Positions 23,368-33,240 of a DNA stretch of 64,000 nucleotides are shown here, piece after piece. The stretch is taken from contig JBAIAC010000161.1 of NCBI GenBank assembly GCA_037349315.1, positions 104,501-168,500 on the forward strand. The letters are read 5' to 3'. The stretch comes from Chelydra serpentina. Taxonomy: Eukaryota > Chordata > Testudines > Chelydridae. Made by a program: the position numbers and the translations under genes. Numbering within the stretch: the first letter of the stretch is position 1; each line of letters begins with the position of its first letter. Under the pieces are notes generated by a model. It did not search any database. It saw nothing but the letters and a program-made list of their open reading frames with translations, and was not told the DNA's origin.

Positions 23368-25135
23368 ATGCCTCCACGTGCCAGACAAGCCCCAGTATGG
23401 AGCAATACCGAGTTGCTGGACCTCATCAGTGTTTGTGGGGAGGAAGCTGTCCAGTCCCAGCTGCGCTCAAGCTGGAGGAATTTCGATACTTTCGGCCAGA
23501 TATCAAGGGCCATGATAGAAAGGGGCCATGACCGGGACGCAATGCAGTGCAGGATAAAAGTGAAGGAGCTGCAGAGTGCGTACCGCAAAGCCCACGAGGC
23601 AAACAGCCGCTCGGGTGCTCTCCCCACAACCTGCCGATTCTACAAAGAGCTGGACGCAATACTTGGGGGTGACCCAACCTCCATTCCGAGCACCACCATG
23701 GACACGGGAGAGCGGGAGGAGGAGGAGGAGGGGGTTGAAGAAAGCAGGAGTGAGGGTGCTGGGGCTGGGGGAGACACCCCTGACTCCCTGGGGGCATGCA
23801 GCCAGGAGCTCTTCTCAAGCCAGGAGGAAGGGAGCCAGTCGCAGCAACCGGTACGCGGTGGAGGAGAAAGAGAAGAGCAGGTTCGCGGTAAGCAGCTTTT
23901 ATTTTCAGGAAGGAGTTTTTTTCAGTGCGGGGTCCTTGGGCGAGGAGGGTTTGGGCTGCATGCATGCCTAGATGCGGAAGAGCGCATTGATGTGGTCTGT
24001 CACATCGCGGAAATCGGCCACTATAATCTCTTCAAAAGTCTCAGCCAGAGTGTGGGCAATGCGCTTGCGCAGGTTTATTGGGAGAGCTGCTGTGGTCCTT
24101 GTCCCAGTCAGGCTAACGTGTCCACGCCACTGTGCCACGAGGGGCAGGGGGACTATTGCTGCACACAGGCAAGCTGCATATGGGCCAGGGCGGAAGCTGC
24201 ATTGCAGTAGAAGACCCGCCCTTGCTTCCCCGGTCACCCTCAGCAGCGAGATATCTTCCAGGACGAACTCCTGTGGAAAATGTGGGGACAGTGTTCAGTG
24301 TAGGTTCCTCCTGCAGCTGTTGGCTCTCCCCAAGGCACAGAAACCCGTCGGACAGTACATCCGTGAAACAATCAGTCCCCCTTTACCCTGTGTTTACTCA
24401 CCATTTTGGGGCTCCCGTGGGTTCTGTGCGCTCTGTTTGGGATGGGAAAATTGTGCTGTTTTGGAGACTGTGTGTGCCCTCCTTAAGTGTGGGGGAATCA
24501 TTGCTCTGTCTGGCATAAAACAATGCTGCCTCTGTTAAGTGTTGCATTTTGCCTTCACAGATGCAACCTTGAGATCTCCGCCGTCCATCTTATCCCCGGC
24601 TGAGAGATTCCAAAGGCTCAGGAAGAGGCCCAGAAGAATGAAAGAAGACATGCTGCAGGAAGTTATGAACCAATCTCTTAAAAAGAATCAAAAGGCTCGG
24701 GAGTGGAGGGAGAGCGAAAGCAGGCTCCACCAGGAAAACGCTTTGCACCGGCGGCAAAGCATGCAGCTCCAGCAGGAAAGCACAAAGGAACTGATTAGCA
24801 TCATGGAGCGCCAAGCGGACTCTATCCAGGTGCTCGTTGCCATGCAGGTGGAGCACTACCGCGCCCGCCCCCCCACCCAGCCATTGTCCCCAAACTCTTT
24901 GCCTTGTGCCCCCATGTCACCACCTGCCCACTTCACCCAACATCCAGGTTCTTATCGCCCTCACCAGCTGCCTCCAACACCTGTAGCTTCACCACCCAGC
25001 CCTGGAAACTCTGACCCTTATCCACTGCACTCAACCCCCATCCCGAATTATAGACATCGTGAAGTGCAGCACTCACTGCACAGCACTCCAGACAGGAACC
25101 CCGAGTATGAGAGCAGCACATACCATAACCTGTGA
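23368..25135 (+). CDS. Harbinger Myb/SANT-like DNA-binding protein (element 1)
   Basis: Two exons, 23368-23887 and 24561-25135, join through a GTAAGC donor and a CTTCACAG acceptor into an open frame of 364 residues. Residues about 6-90 form a trihelix Myb/SANT-like domain (VWSNTELLDLISVCGEEA, then RIKVKELQSAYRKA). An acidic, serine-rich linker follows, then a basic helical region (RKRPRRMKEDMLQEVM) and a proline-rich C-terminus. In Harbinger elements a Myb-like partner carries the transposase to the nucleus and to the element ends. The start is the ATG in CACC-like context ACCATGCC. An AATAAA lies near 25226. The 673-nt intron contains the antisense third frame (23968-24270). Confidence 0.88.
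23968..24270 (-). CDS. third Harbinger reading frame, antisense in the Myb intron (element 1)
   Basis: An open exon of 100 codons on the minus strand, after a splice acceptor TTTTCCACAG ending at 24271 and ending in TAG at 23970-23968. The product resembles the one at 29614-29904 in element 2: shared blocks are DIxLxRxT, QC, PGPYAA, LC, WRGxVS, AALPxN, FxEI and HIxxLF. In element 1 no ATG opens the exon in a matching place, so it probably joins an upstream exon that I could not place. It lies downstream of the transposase on the same strand. The spacing of conserved positions (helix with leucines, G-containing loop, LP-N, then a helix ending in F) is reminiscent of a BEN domain, which binds DNA; this is a guess. 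The alternative is an alternative 3' exon of the transposase transcript. Confidence 0.6.
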   Translation of the reverse strand, partial: EFVLEDISLLRVTGEARAGLLLQCSFRPGPYAACLCAAIVPLPLVAQWRGHVSLTGTRTTAALPINLRKRIAHTLAETFEEIIVADFRDVTDHINALFRI

Positions 25136-25397
25136 TTGAACCGTTCCCCACATCACCCACCACCCCCTTGCACTTTCTGTCTCACAAGCAGTTGTGTTTC
25201 TTTTTAATACATGTATTTTCTCTTTAATAAATGGATGTGAAAACAGTCTTTATTATTGCATAAAGTAAAAGATACCTTAGCCCAGGAAAGAAACAGGCAA
25301 CGCAAGTCAGCTTAGCAAACACAAATCAGTTTAGCAAAAACAGATTACTAATAACATTGGAACCACTTCACTTCAGGGCTGTGCAGGGCAGCAGACA

Positions 25398-26636
25398 TTA
25401 CTGATGGTTTTCAGCCTCAAATTGCTCCCTCAAGGCATCCCTAATCCTTGCAGCCCCACGCTGGGCCCCTCTAATAGCCCTACTCTCTGGCTGTGCAAAT
25501 TCAGCCTCCAGGTGTTGAACCTCTGAGGTCCACGCCTGAGTGAACATTTCACCCTTCCCTTCACAAATATTATGGAGGGTACAGCACGCGGATATAACCG
25601 CGGGGATGCTGTGTTCGGCCAAGTCCAGCTTCCCATATAGAGATCGCCAGCGGCCCTTCAAATGGCCAAAAGCACACTCCACAGTCATTTGGCACCGGCT
25701 CAGCCTGTAGTTGAACCGTTCCTTGCTGGTGTCAAGGCTCCCTGTGTAGGGTTTCATGAGCCACGGCATTAAAGGGTACGCAGAGTCTCCAAGGATCACA
25801 GTGGGCATTTCAATTTCCCCTACTGTGATCTTCCGGTCTGGGAAAAAAGTCCCGGATTTCATCTTCTGGAACAGAGCAGTGTTCCAAAAGATGCGTGCGT
25901 CATGCACCTTTCTGGGCCAGCCTGTGTTAATGTCAATGAAACGCCCACGGTGATCCACAAGCGCCTGGAGAACCATGGAGAAATACCCCTTCCGATTAAT
26001 GTACTTGGATACTAGGTGGGGTGGTGCCAGAATAGGAATATGCGTCCCATCTATCGCCCCGCCGCAGTTAGGGAAACCCATTTGTTCAAAGCCAGCCACA
26101 ATGTCCTGCACGTTACCCGGAGTCTTTGTTCTTCTGAGCAGGATGCGATTAATGGCCTTGCAAACTTGTATCAGCACAATTCCAACGGTTGACTTTCCCA
26201 CTCCAAACTGGTTTGCTACCGATCGATAGCAGTCCGGAGTTGCAAGCTTCCAGATTGCAATAGCCACCCACTTCTCCACCGTCAGGGCAGCTCTCAATCT
26301 CGTGTCCTTGCGCCGCAGGGCGGGGGCGAGCTCCTCACACAGTCTCATGAAAGGAGCTTTTCTCATCCGAAAGTTCTGCACCCACTGCTCGTCATCCCAG
26401 AGAATGTGATCCCACCACTCTGTGCTGGTTTCCCGAGCCCAAAAGCGGCGTTCCACGGTGCATAGCATGGCCGTGAATGCCACAAGCAAGTTCGTGTCAT
26501 ACACGTTACGCGAGTTGATATCATCATCATCATCGGACTCCTCGCTGTCACTGTGGATCTTAAGGAAGAGCTCGACTGCGAGACGTGACGTGCTGGTGAG
26601 ACTTGTCAGTATTTTCCTCAACAGTTCGGGGGCCAT
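25398..26636 (-). CDS. PIF/Harbinger transposase (DDE_Tnp_4 type), element 1
   Basis: Single uninterrupted frame of 412 residues from the ATG at 26636 (frame is open further upstream to 26885, but MAPELL is the better start). The N-terminal part is acidic (SEESDDDDD near residue 31). A helix-turn-helix-like region sits at about 115-165 (YRSVANQFGVGKSTVG). The catalytic triad is complete: D196 in GAIDGTHI, D284 in GDSAYP and E320 in TVECAFGHLKGRW. HDAR near 246 and TLHNIC near 353 are further family landmarks. The protein cuts and joins the element at TWA targets, working with the Myb-like partner encoded convergently. The length is usual for the family. No stop or frameshift is seen, so it may be functional. 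It is a relative of host HARBI1 but lies inside intact transposon ends, so it is not the domesticated gene. Confidence 0.93.
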   Translation of the reverse strand: MAPELLRKILTSLTSTSRLAVELFLKIHSDSEESDDDDDINSRNVYDTNLLVAFTAMLCTVERRFWARETSTEWWDHILWDDEQWVQNFRMRKAPFMRLCEELAPALRRKDTRLRAALTVEKWVAIAIWKLATPDCYRSVANQFGVGKSTVGIVLIQVCKAINRILLRRTKTPGNVQDIVAGFEQMGFPNCGGAIDGTHIPILAPPHLVSKYINRKGYFSMVLQALVDHRGRFIDINTGWPRKVHDARIFWNTALFQKMKSGTFFPDRKITVGEIEMPTVILGDSAYPLMPWLMKPYTGSLDTSKERFNYRLSRCQMTVECAFGHLKGRWRSLYGKLDLAEHSIPAVISACCTLHNICEGKGEMFTQAWTSEVQHLEAEFAQPESRAIRGAQRGAARIRDALREQFEAENHQ

Positions 26637-27010
26637 TTCCCGCTGACCAAAACGGAACACAGATTGCGCTACAAAGAAACCGTTGAAAGATGGCGCCAAA
26701 TGTGGACGGAAACACAGGGATTGCTGGCATGCGAAGCGATGCATCACGGGGCGTTGGGACAGGACCCAGAATGCACCATACCCCACACCCCCTTCCCACA
26801 ACCCACGGCACCAGAATGGGAAGAGGTGTTTTGTGGGATACCTGCCAATAATGCACCGCTCCCAAAGCCGCTGCAAGTGCTGCAAATGTAGCCACGTTAG
26901 TGCGCTGGCAGCTGCCAGTGTGGACAGGCTGCAGCGCTTTCCCTACTCAGCTGTACAAAGACGGGTTTAACTCACAGCACTGTACATCTGCAAGTGTAGC
27001 CAAGGCCTAA

Positions 27011-27235
27011 CTGGTCATTAACTGCTCAAGAAGTGTTTGCAAGTAGTATGCCACTCATTTGAGGCAGGGAGGAGAACTCATTTGGCTGGTGGCCTGGGGC
27101 TGAAAGGTTACAGCAAGTTGTCTCCAGAGAGAAGTATTCCTCATTCTTTAGCAACGGTTGCTCATCCTAGTTGACCTTAGTCCCACTAGGCTGTTGGTAG
27201 TCCAAATGTGAGTGTAGCACCATTCCACCTCTTGA
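27011..27235. other. no feature recognised
   Basis: Flanking sequence between the two Harbinger elements; unassigned. Confidence 0.35.
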
Positions 27236-28799
27236 ACTTCATGCTGAACCTGCCCCCGTTTCTTTACCCAGTTTCTGTTGCCTATCCTCTCCAATTACCA
27301 ACCCCCTTTCCCCGCTTCATTCAACGCTTTAAAAGTCCAATAAAGGAAACATTGTTTATTTGAACCGTCTCCATTACTGCTTTCTCAGTTAAGGTTTTAA
27401 CCTGGGACGCATACCACGGGTGGAGTGTTGGAAAGTACGCTTCCAAGCTTGGGGAATGACATGCTCCTGCTCTCAGAGCAGTCCGAAGTGCTGGACTGCT
27501 TGTTTCAAGGGAGCCATCAACCCCTCCTATTCGCAACTGTGTGTGGTGGGGCCTCTGTGACTTTTTGGCCGTGAATTGCGGCCACAGATCCCCTGCTGCA
27601 TGGATCTGTCATGCAGGCTGTCGCCGGCAGCTAAAGATCAGCAGCCACCCTCCCCCACCAGAAAGTTAACCACCCCCACCCCCCGGTAGAGAACAGGAAA
27701 ACCCCCTCCCAGAACGACAAGTGTGCCTAGTGCATGCAATTTTTAGTGTGACTTTCTGTTGATCCTTTCCCCCTCTCTGTACCCTTGGTCAGGCGCCAGT
27801 CGTCTCCAATTACAAACCCCCTTACCCACTAACCCGAAAACCAAACCGTCCCGTGAAAGAAAGTCAGGGAAACAGCACTGAACAAAACACACATTTTTAT
27901 TAAGGTGAGCATAGTTTTGAGATGAAACCTGGGCAGGGAAGTGTTGAGGGGTGCGGTTGGAGGGAAAGGACCCATCTAAAGTTTTGGGAATGAGAGCCTT
28001 CTGCTACTGGAGCAGTCTGCAGGGGTGGAGTGAATATTTCCACGGCCCCTGCCTCCCTTCGTCCTAGTGACTTTGGGTGAGTAGACGACTGGACTTGGTG
28101 GCGGGGGAGGGCGGTTGGAAATTACATATACAGGGGCTCTTTCCTCCTGTCTCCTGTCCTGGAGAACATCCACCAGGCGCCGGAGCGTGTCCGTTTGCTC
28201 CCTCATTAGTCCCAGCAGCATTTGTGTCGCCTGCTGGTCTTCCTGCCGCCACCTGTCCTCGCACGCTTCAGCCCTCTGCTCCCGTTCCCTGGCTGCTCGC
28301 TCGGACCTTCAGACGTCCTCTCTCCGCTGTGCTGCCTCCCTTCGGGAACAGACCATCAATTCGGAGAACATGTCGTCCCGGGTTCTCTTTTTGTGCCGCC
28401 TGATCTGCAGTAGCCCATGGGAGGGAGAACCACGGGTAGGGAGGGAGACACTCGCAGCTGTGGGATAAGAGAAAGGGAGTGAATTCCTCAGAAAGATACT
28501 TTTTCCAGAACAATGCCCATACTCCTTCCCTGTGAATAGGACCAAGCACAGTACCTATCACATGTTCACGTACTACAAGGTCAAATATTAGGTCTTTATC
28601 CTGAGTGTCTGGGGTCCCGCAGTACAGATCCCAGAAGCCTTGCCGAACACTGAAAATCAGTTCTCTGAAGACCATGGTAAGGTGATGAGTTTGGACTGCT
28701 GAGAGATTACTTCACAGCAGTGCTCTACTCCCATGTCTCAATCGCTGTTCCCGGCTGCGGCCAGGAACTGCTGCTGCCCAAACCACTCATCTACAGTGG

Positions 28800-29480
28800 C
28801 TCGCCAATCCTTTACCCCCCCCTCAGCGTGGCCGCTTCCAGGGACTGAAAGTGCCCGCGAACCGCTGTGTTTGAACAGCTCGCCTACCCTTCCCCCCCCC
28901 CTCTGCGTGGCCGCTCCCGGGAACCAAAAGTGCCCGCGAACCGCTGTGTTTGAACGGCTGGCCTACCCTTGCCCCCCCTCCACGTGGCCGCTCCCGGGAA
29001 CCAAAAGTGCCCGCGAACCGCTGTGTTTGAGTGGCTCGCCTACCCTTCCCCCCCCCTCCGCGTGGCCGCTCCCGGGAACCAAACATGCCCGTGAACCGCT
29101 CAGTATGAACGGCTCGCCTACCCTTCCCCCCCCCTCCGTGTGGCCGCTCCCGGGAACCAAAAGTGACCGCGAACCGCTCTGTATGAACGGCTCGCGTACC
29201 CTTTCCCCCGCTTCGCGTGGCCGGTCCCGGGAACCAAAAGTGCCCGCGAACCGCTGTGTTTGAACGGCTCGCCTACCCTTCCCCCCCTCCACGTGGCCGC
29301 TCCCGGGAACCAAACATGCCCGTGAACCGCTCAGTATGAACGGCTCGCCTACCCTTCCCCCCCCTCCGTGTGGCCGCTCCCGGGAACCAAAAGTGACCGC
29401 GAACCGCTCTGTATGAACGGCTCGCGTACCCTTTCCCCCGCTTCGCGTGGCCGGTCCCGGGAACTCTCCCTGCCTGCGCA
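28800..29480. repeat. minisatellite, about nine units of 76-79 bp
   Basis: Units are marked by CGTGGCCGCTCCCGGGAACC-like segments at about 28827, 28906, 28983, 29061, 29139, 29216, 29292, 29369 and 29446. The last three units repeat the preceding three almost exactly, a higher-order period of about 230 bp. It lies inside the Myb intron of element 2. The long open frames across it are due to the repeat, not to a gene. Confidence 0.9.
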
Positions 29481-29613
29481 CTGCTAAGTGTGAATGGTTT
29501 GGCTCCCAACTCCCTCCCACCCCGCGTTAATGCAAACCACCGGATGTCTTTCTTTAAAGGGAAAATGAAGCATTCCCTATACTAATCAAACCACTCATTC
29601 AAACCAGGGCACC

Positions 29614-29904
29614 ATGACTGATATCACTCTGATGAGGATTACCGAGACAGAGAAAGACTGCATGATGCGGCAATGCCAGCAAACCCCGGGGCCGTATGCA
29701 GCCATGCTATGCAAGGCAATGATACCAGAGTACCTGCAGCTTGCATGGCGCGGGAAAGTATCCTACCATGGAGGAGACAATAAGGCCGCTCTCCCCATGA
29801 ACGTGATACACAAGTTCTCACTGTATCTTCAGGAGAGCTTCGCGGAGATCTCCGATGGGGATTACTCCTCTATCCCCATACATATTGACAGACTTTTCGA
29901 ATAG
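29614..29904 (+). CDS. third Harbinger reading frame, antisense in the Myb intron (element 2)
   Basis: 96 residues from ATG (29614, context CACCATGA) to TAG. It is related to the minus-strand frame at 23968-24270 in element 1: shared PGPYAA, LC, WRGxVS, AALPxN, FxEI and HIxxLF. It occupies the same position, antisense within the Myb intron. Unlike its host Myb gene it has no stop, and here the exon contains its own ATG just after a possible acceptor (AAACCAG). No signal peptide or membrane segment is seen. The pattern could be a small BEN-like DNA-binding fold, with low certainty. No function should be assumed. Confidence 0.65.
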   Translation: MTDITLMRITETEKDCMMRQCQQTPGPYAAMLCKAMIPEYLQLAWRGKVSYHGGDNKAALPMNVIHKFSLYLQESFAEISDGDYSSIPIHIDRLFE

Positions 29905-30986
29905 TTGCACGGGAAAGCGACTCCAAGCTGAAGCGCATAAGGCCAATTAATCAATACTAACACATTGCTTACACACCATGCCTATTGTGTTCCAAATAAA
30001 TGTCTAAAACACTGACCTGCTGATCCTTCGCCTGATTCCTGGTCAGGGATGCTGCCTTGGGAGGGTTCGTAGGGGAGCTCAGTCAGGGTGATGAATAGAT
30101 CCTGGCTGTCGGGGAAATCAGCAGTGAAAGCGCTGTCGACTGCCTCGTCCTCCTCCTCTCCCTCCTCATCTTCACCGTCCGCGAAAACCTCCGAGGATGT
30201 GGCCGTAGATCAGACCCCGTCGTCGGAGTCCACGGACACTGGTGGGGTAGTTGTTGCAGCACCACCGAGCATTGCATGCAGTGCCTCGTAAAACCAGCAA
30301 GTGTGTGGCTGCAATCCAGAGCGTCCGTTGGACTCCTTGGTCTTCTGGTATGCCTGTCGCAGCTCCTTGATTTTCACGCGGCACTGCATTGCATCCTGGC
30401 TGTATCCTCTCTCCGTCATAGCCTGGGATATTTTTTCATAAATTTTTACATTCCGTCTTTTGGATCGGAGCTCGGATAGGACGGATTCATCTCCCCACAC
30501 AGCGATCAGATCCAAAACTTCACGATCAGTCCATGCTGGAGCCCTCTTTCTATTCTGGGATTGCATGGTAACCTCTGCTGGAGAGCTCTGCATCATTGCC
30601 AGTGCTGCTGAGCTCGCCACGATGTCCAAACAGGAAATGGGATTCAAACTGGCCAGGCAGGAGAAGGAATTCAAATTTTCCCAGGGCTTTCCATGAGTGG
30701 CAGATCAGAGCATCCAAGTACAGATTGCTGTCCTGAGCGTCCACTGAGTGGTGCACTGTGGGATAGCTCCCGGAGCTATTAGCGTCGAATTCCATCCACA
30801 GTACCTCGAATTCGACATGGCCATGTCGAATTTGGCGCTACTCCCCTCGTCGGGGAGGAGTACAGAAATCGAATTAAAGAGCCATTTATGTCGAAATAAA
30901 TTGCTTCCTAATGTGGACGGGTGAAGGGTTAAATCGAGTTAACGCTGCTAAATTCGACATAAAGTCCTAGTGTAGACCTGGCCTAA

Positions 30987-31241
30987 GTCAGGAGAGTACA
31001 CTAGATCAGATCCTAGTGTCCAATTTAAGAAGGGACAGGGGATAATCTAGTTTGGCATTAAAGGGAAATGTTTAGAGATTGGAACCTTTACTTTTTACTA
31101 AGTAATATGCAACAAATTGTGATTTAAAGTGGTTTTGTACCAGAACTAGAGTTCTGTCTATGGTCTATCCCTGATGTTTTAAATGAAATAACCTATCTAA
31201 ACAGAGGGAGCATGAAAGCTAGATACTTGATTAATATGAAC
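30987..31241. other. no feature recognised
   Basis: Short A/T-rich flank between the Harbinger element and the Gypsy LTR. Confidence 0.4.
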
Positions 31242-31246
31242 CCCTC

Positions 31247-32130
31247 TGTAGCGAGGCGGTCTGGTCCCCAGCCGCCCCAGAGAGAGAGAAACCTCCCCAG
31301 ACGCCTAAATGGGCGGACCCGGAGAATCCTGGCCCTGCCCCTCAAGGGTCAGGGGGTGACACAGGAAGTATAAAAGCCGGCCCTCAGACAGCAGTTGGGG
31401 GCGAGCCACCAGAGAGGCCAGACGCCAGAGGTACAGCTCCCCGCTGGGAGACCCCGGCGACCAGCAGCCGACCGGAGGACTGGCCAAGCCCGCCGCCCGC
31501 CTGCTACCCCGAGGAGCCGCCCGGCCCGCCGCCCGCCTGCTACCCCGAGGAGCCGCCCGGCCCGCCGCCCGCCTGCTACCCCGAGGAGCCGCCCGGCCCG
31601 CCGCCCGCCTGCTACCCCGAGGAGCCGCCGGGCCTGCCGCCCGCCTGCGACGGGGAGGTGCCGATGGTCTGTGACCTCGTGGAGGACGCCCCCCTGGTCC
31701 AGGTACCCGGAGAGGGGGGAGCTGGAAGTAGCCCGGGGGCAGCCAACTCTAGTCTGGCTGCAGCACTGCCAGAGCCAAGGTCAGTGTGTTGCGGCCAGGA
31801 TCCCCACTGACTCAGCAGCGGGTTCTTCTGCCGCTGCTAGGGCCCCAGGCTGGGACGCAGTGGAGTGGGTGGGCCTGCGTCCCCCCTGCCACCCAATGTG
31901 TGGGTGGCCGTCTCCCCCTCTCCCAGGTTCTCCAGAGCCAGGACCTGGCCTTGCTACTGACTTACTGATTGCTCAGCTCCTGCCTGAGGGCCTGAGCCCT
32001 GAACTGTTTGTGCCCCGCCCTGTCCCAGGGCCTGGGCTCACTATTAACTGTGCTAATTCCCCCAAACCCGGACGGTATAGCGGGGCGGTCTGGTCCCCAG
32101 CCACCCCCGGGAGGGCCTAAAACGCCTACA
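31247..32130 (+). repeat. 5' LTR of the Gypsy element
   Basis: Starts TGTAGCGAGGCGG and ends CGCCTACA. It contains about four GC-rich 36-bp units at 31489-31640. A second copy of the start motif (GGCGGTCTGGTCCCCAGCC) recurs near its end at about 32082. A possible primer-binding site beginning TGGTGGAGAATG follows from 32133. Confidence 0.85.
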
Positions 32131-32203
32131 CGTGGTGGAGAATGTGGGCATCCGTCCCCCGATCCTTGTGAGAAGGGATCTGCGGAGGCCCTGCCGAGCG
32201 ACC

Positions 32204-33240
32204 ATGGAAGTGGAGAAGCTCATTAAGTTTTTGGCAGAGAGCCAACAGCAGCAGGCGGCCGCCCAGCTCCAGCAGCAGCAGCAGTTGCTCCAGCAGCTCG
32301 GCACCCAACAGCAACAGCTGATGCTGGAACTGGGGCGTCAGCTCCAGGAGCAGCAATAACAAGGTCTGCAGCAGTTGGCGGCCGCGCTGCCCCGTCCGGC
32401 GGAACCCCAGCCGGTGGGTGCTGCTGGGTCACCCCACCTCGCACCCCCCCTCTGCCTGACCAAGATGAGTCCCAGCGACGACCCCGAAGCGTTTCTGGTG
32501 ACCTTCGAGAGGGTGGCCCTAGTCGCGGGCTGGGCCCCAGACCAATGGGCGACCATTTTGGCCCCATATTTGACCGGGACGGCCCAAACCGTATATCGAG
32601 GCCTAGCCACGGACGCGGCGCGGGACTATCCCCGGGTGAAGGCAGCAATTCTAGATGCCTTGGACATCAGCCCCGAGACCTTCCGTCAATGGTTCCGGAG
32701 CTTGGCCTACGAACTGTAGCCCAAGAGCTGAGGGAGGCCGGCAAGCGGTGGCTCCAGCCCGAAGGACGGACGCTGGACGAGGTTGTCGAGCAGATAATCC
32801 TGGAACAGTTCATCTATATACTGCCGCCCCGAGGGAGGGCCTGGGTCCTCCGGCACCGGCCCGCAACGTTGACCACGGCCATCACCCTGATGGAGGACTT
32901 CCTCGCCGCTGAAGCCCCGGTGGGACCGACCGCTCGAGCCGCCCCGCCCAGACCAGAGTGCCCTCCCCCTGAGAGGAAGGGGGCCACCCGGATGGAGCCA
33001 TGAAATCCGTCCCGTGGCCCAGAGCCCCGAACCCGACCTTTTGAGGGCCCGGCTCGATAGGCCCCAGCACCTCGACCTGATGCCCGAGGGCCTGGCCGAA
33101 GCCCTCCTAGGGGCCAGGCAGGAACCTCGTCCCGGCCGGGGCGCACGGACCTTGGCCCCTGTTTCTCCTGTGGGAAACACGGTCACTTCCAGCGGCATTG
33201 CACCGAGATGGACTGTAGCTTTGGACAGGTCTGCACGGGA
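32204..33240 (+). pseudogene. Gypsy gag with SCAN-like domain and CCHC knuckle
   Basis: Starts at ATG 32204 with a glutamine-rich coiled coil ([14 protein letters not shown]). A TAA at 32357-32359 breaks it, probably from CAA. The frame then continues through a capsid-like part ([17 protein letters not shown]) to about 32718, where a frameshift occurs. From 32665 to about 32920 lies a SCAN-like segment ([11 protein letters not shown], then [13 protein letters not shown] and ILEQFI). A CCHC zinc knuckle (CFSCGKHGHFQRHC) is at about 33156-33197. Gag packages the element RNA. The host SCAN dimerisation domain is known to derive from a gag of this Gypsy clade, so the resemblance is expected. Not functional as it stands. 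Confidence 0.78.

Larger units (their letters stand above)
22965..27007. mobile_element. complete PIF/Harbinger transposon (element 1)
   Basis: Both ends begin GGCCTTGGCTACACT (right end reversed), and TAA flanks both sides (22962-22964, 27008-27010), the 3-bp duplication typical of PIF/Harbinger. The 4.04-kb interior carries a spliced Myb/SANT-like gene on plus, a DDE transposase on minus, and a third frame antisense within the Myb intron. The two main genes converge. All frames are open, so this looks young or recently active. A deletion derivative with the same left end is at 45168-45362. Confidence 0.92.
27976..30566 (-). pseudogene. Harbinger Myb/SANT-like gene with two stops (element 2)
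   Basis: Exon 1 (30566-30017) starts at an ATG in ACCATGC and ends at a GTCAGT donor; exon 2 (28457-27976) follows a TATCCCACAG acceptor. The phases agree and the joined frame is 344 codons. The N-terminal half is a Myb/SANT-like domain (APAWTDREVLDLIAVWGDES, then KIKELRQAYQK). The C-terminal part contains RRHKKRTRDDMFSELM and a helical region, as in element 1. Two in-frame TGA codons break it: 30212-30210 in exon 1 and 28311-28309 in exon 2. Each could come from CGA by C-to-T change at a CpG. The intron holds the antisense third frame and a 77-bp minisatellite. Confidence 0.82.
27236..30983. mobile_element. second PIF/Harbinger element, transposase lost
   Basis: The right end, reversed, reads GGCCAGGTCTACACTAGGAC and is followed outside by TAA (30984-30986). 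It carries a Myb-like gene on minus and a third frame on plus, the mirror image of element 1. No transposase frame is visible where it would be expected (left part), and no left terminal repeat was found, so the left limit is approximate. In the left part the motif TCTCCAATTAC..ACCCCCTT occurs twice (about 27288 and 27803), suggesting an old internal duplication. Confidence 0.75.

Noticed and set aside
25398..26636. Domesticated HARBI1 host gene
   Set aside because: The frame sits inside intact Harbinger ends with a TAA duplication and next to the transposon Myb gene.
28800..29480. CRISPR-like array
   Set aside because: Units are adjacent without unique spacers and are too long; a minisatellite in a vertebrate transposon.
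28963..29520. 185-codon open frame on minus
   Set aside because: It is produced by the 77-bp minisatellite; the unit is not a multiple of three and no domain is present.
31395..32120. 241-codon open frame in the Gypsy 5' LTR
   Set aside because: LTR sequence with a 36-bp GC-rich repeat; not conserved in the same frame in the 3' LTR.
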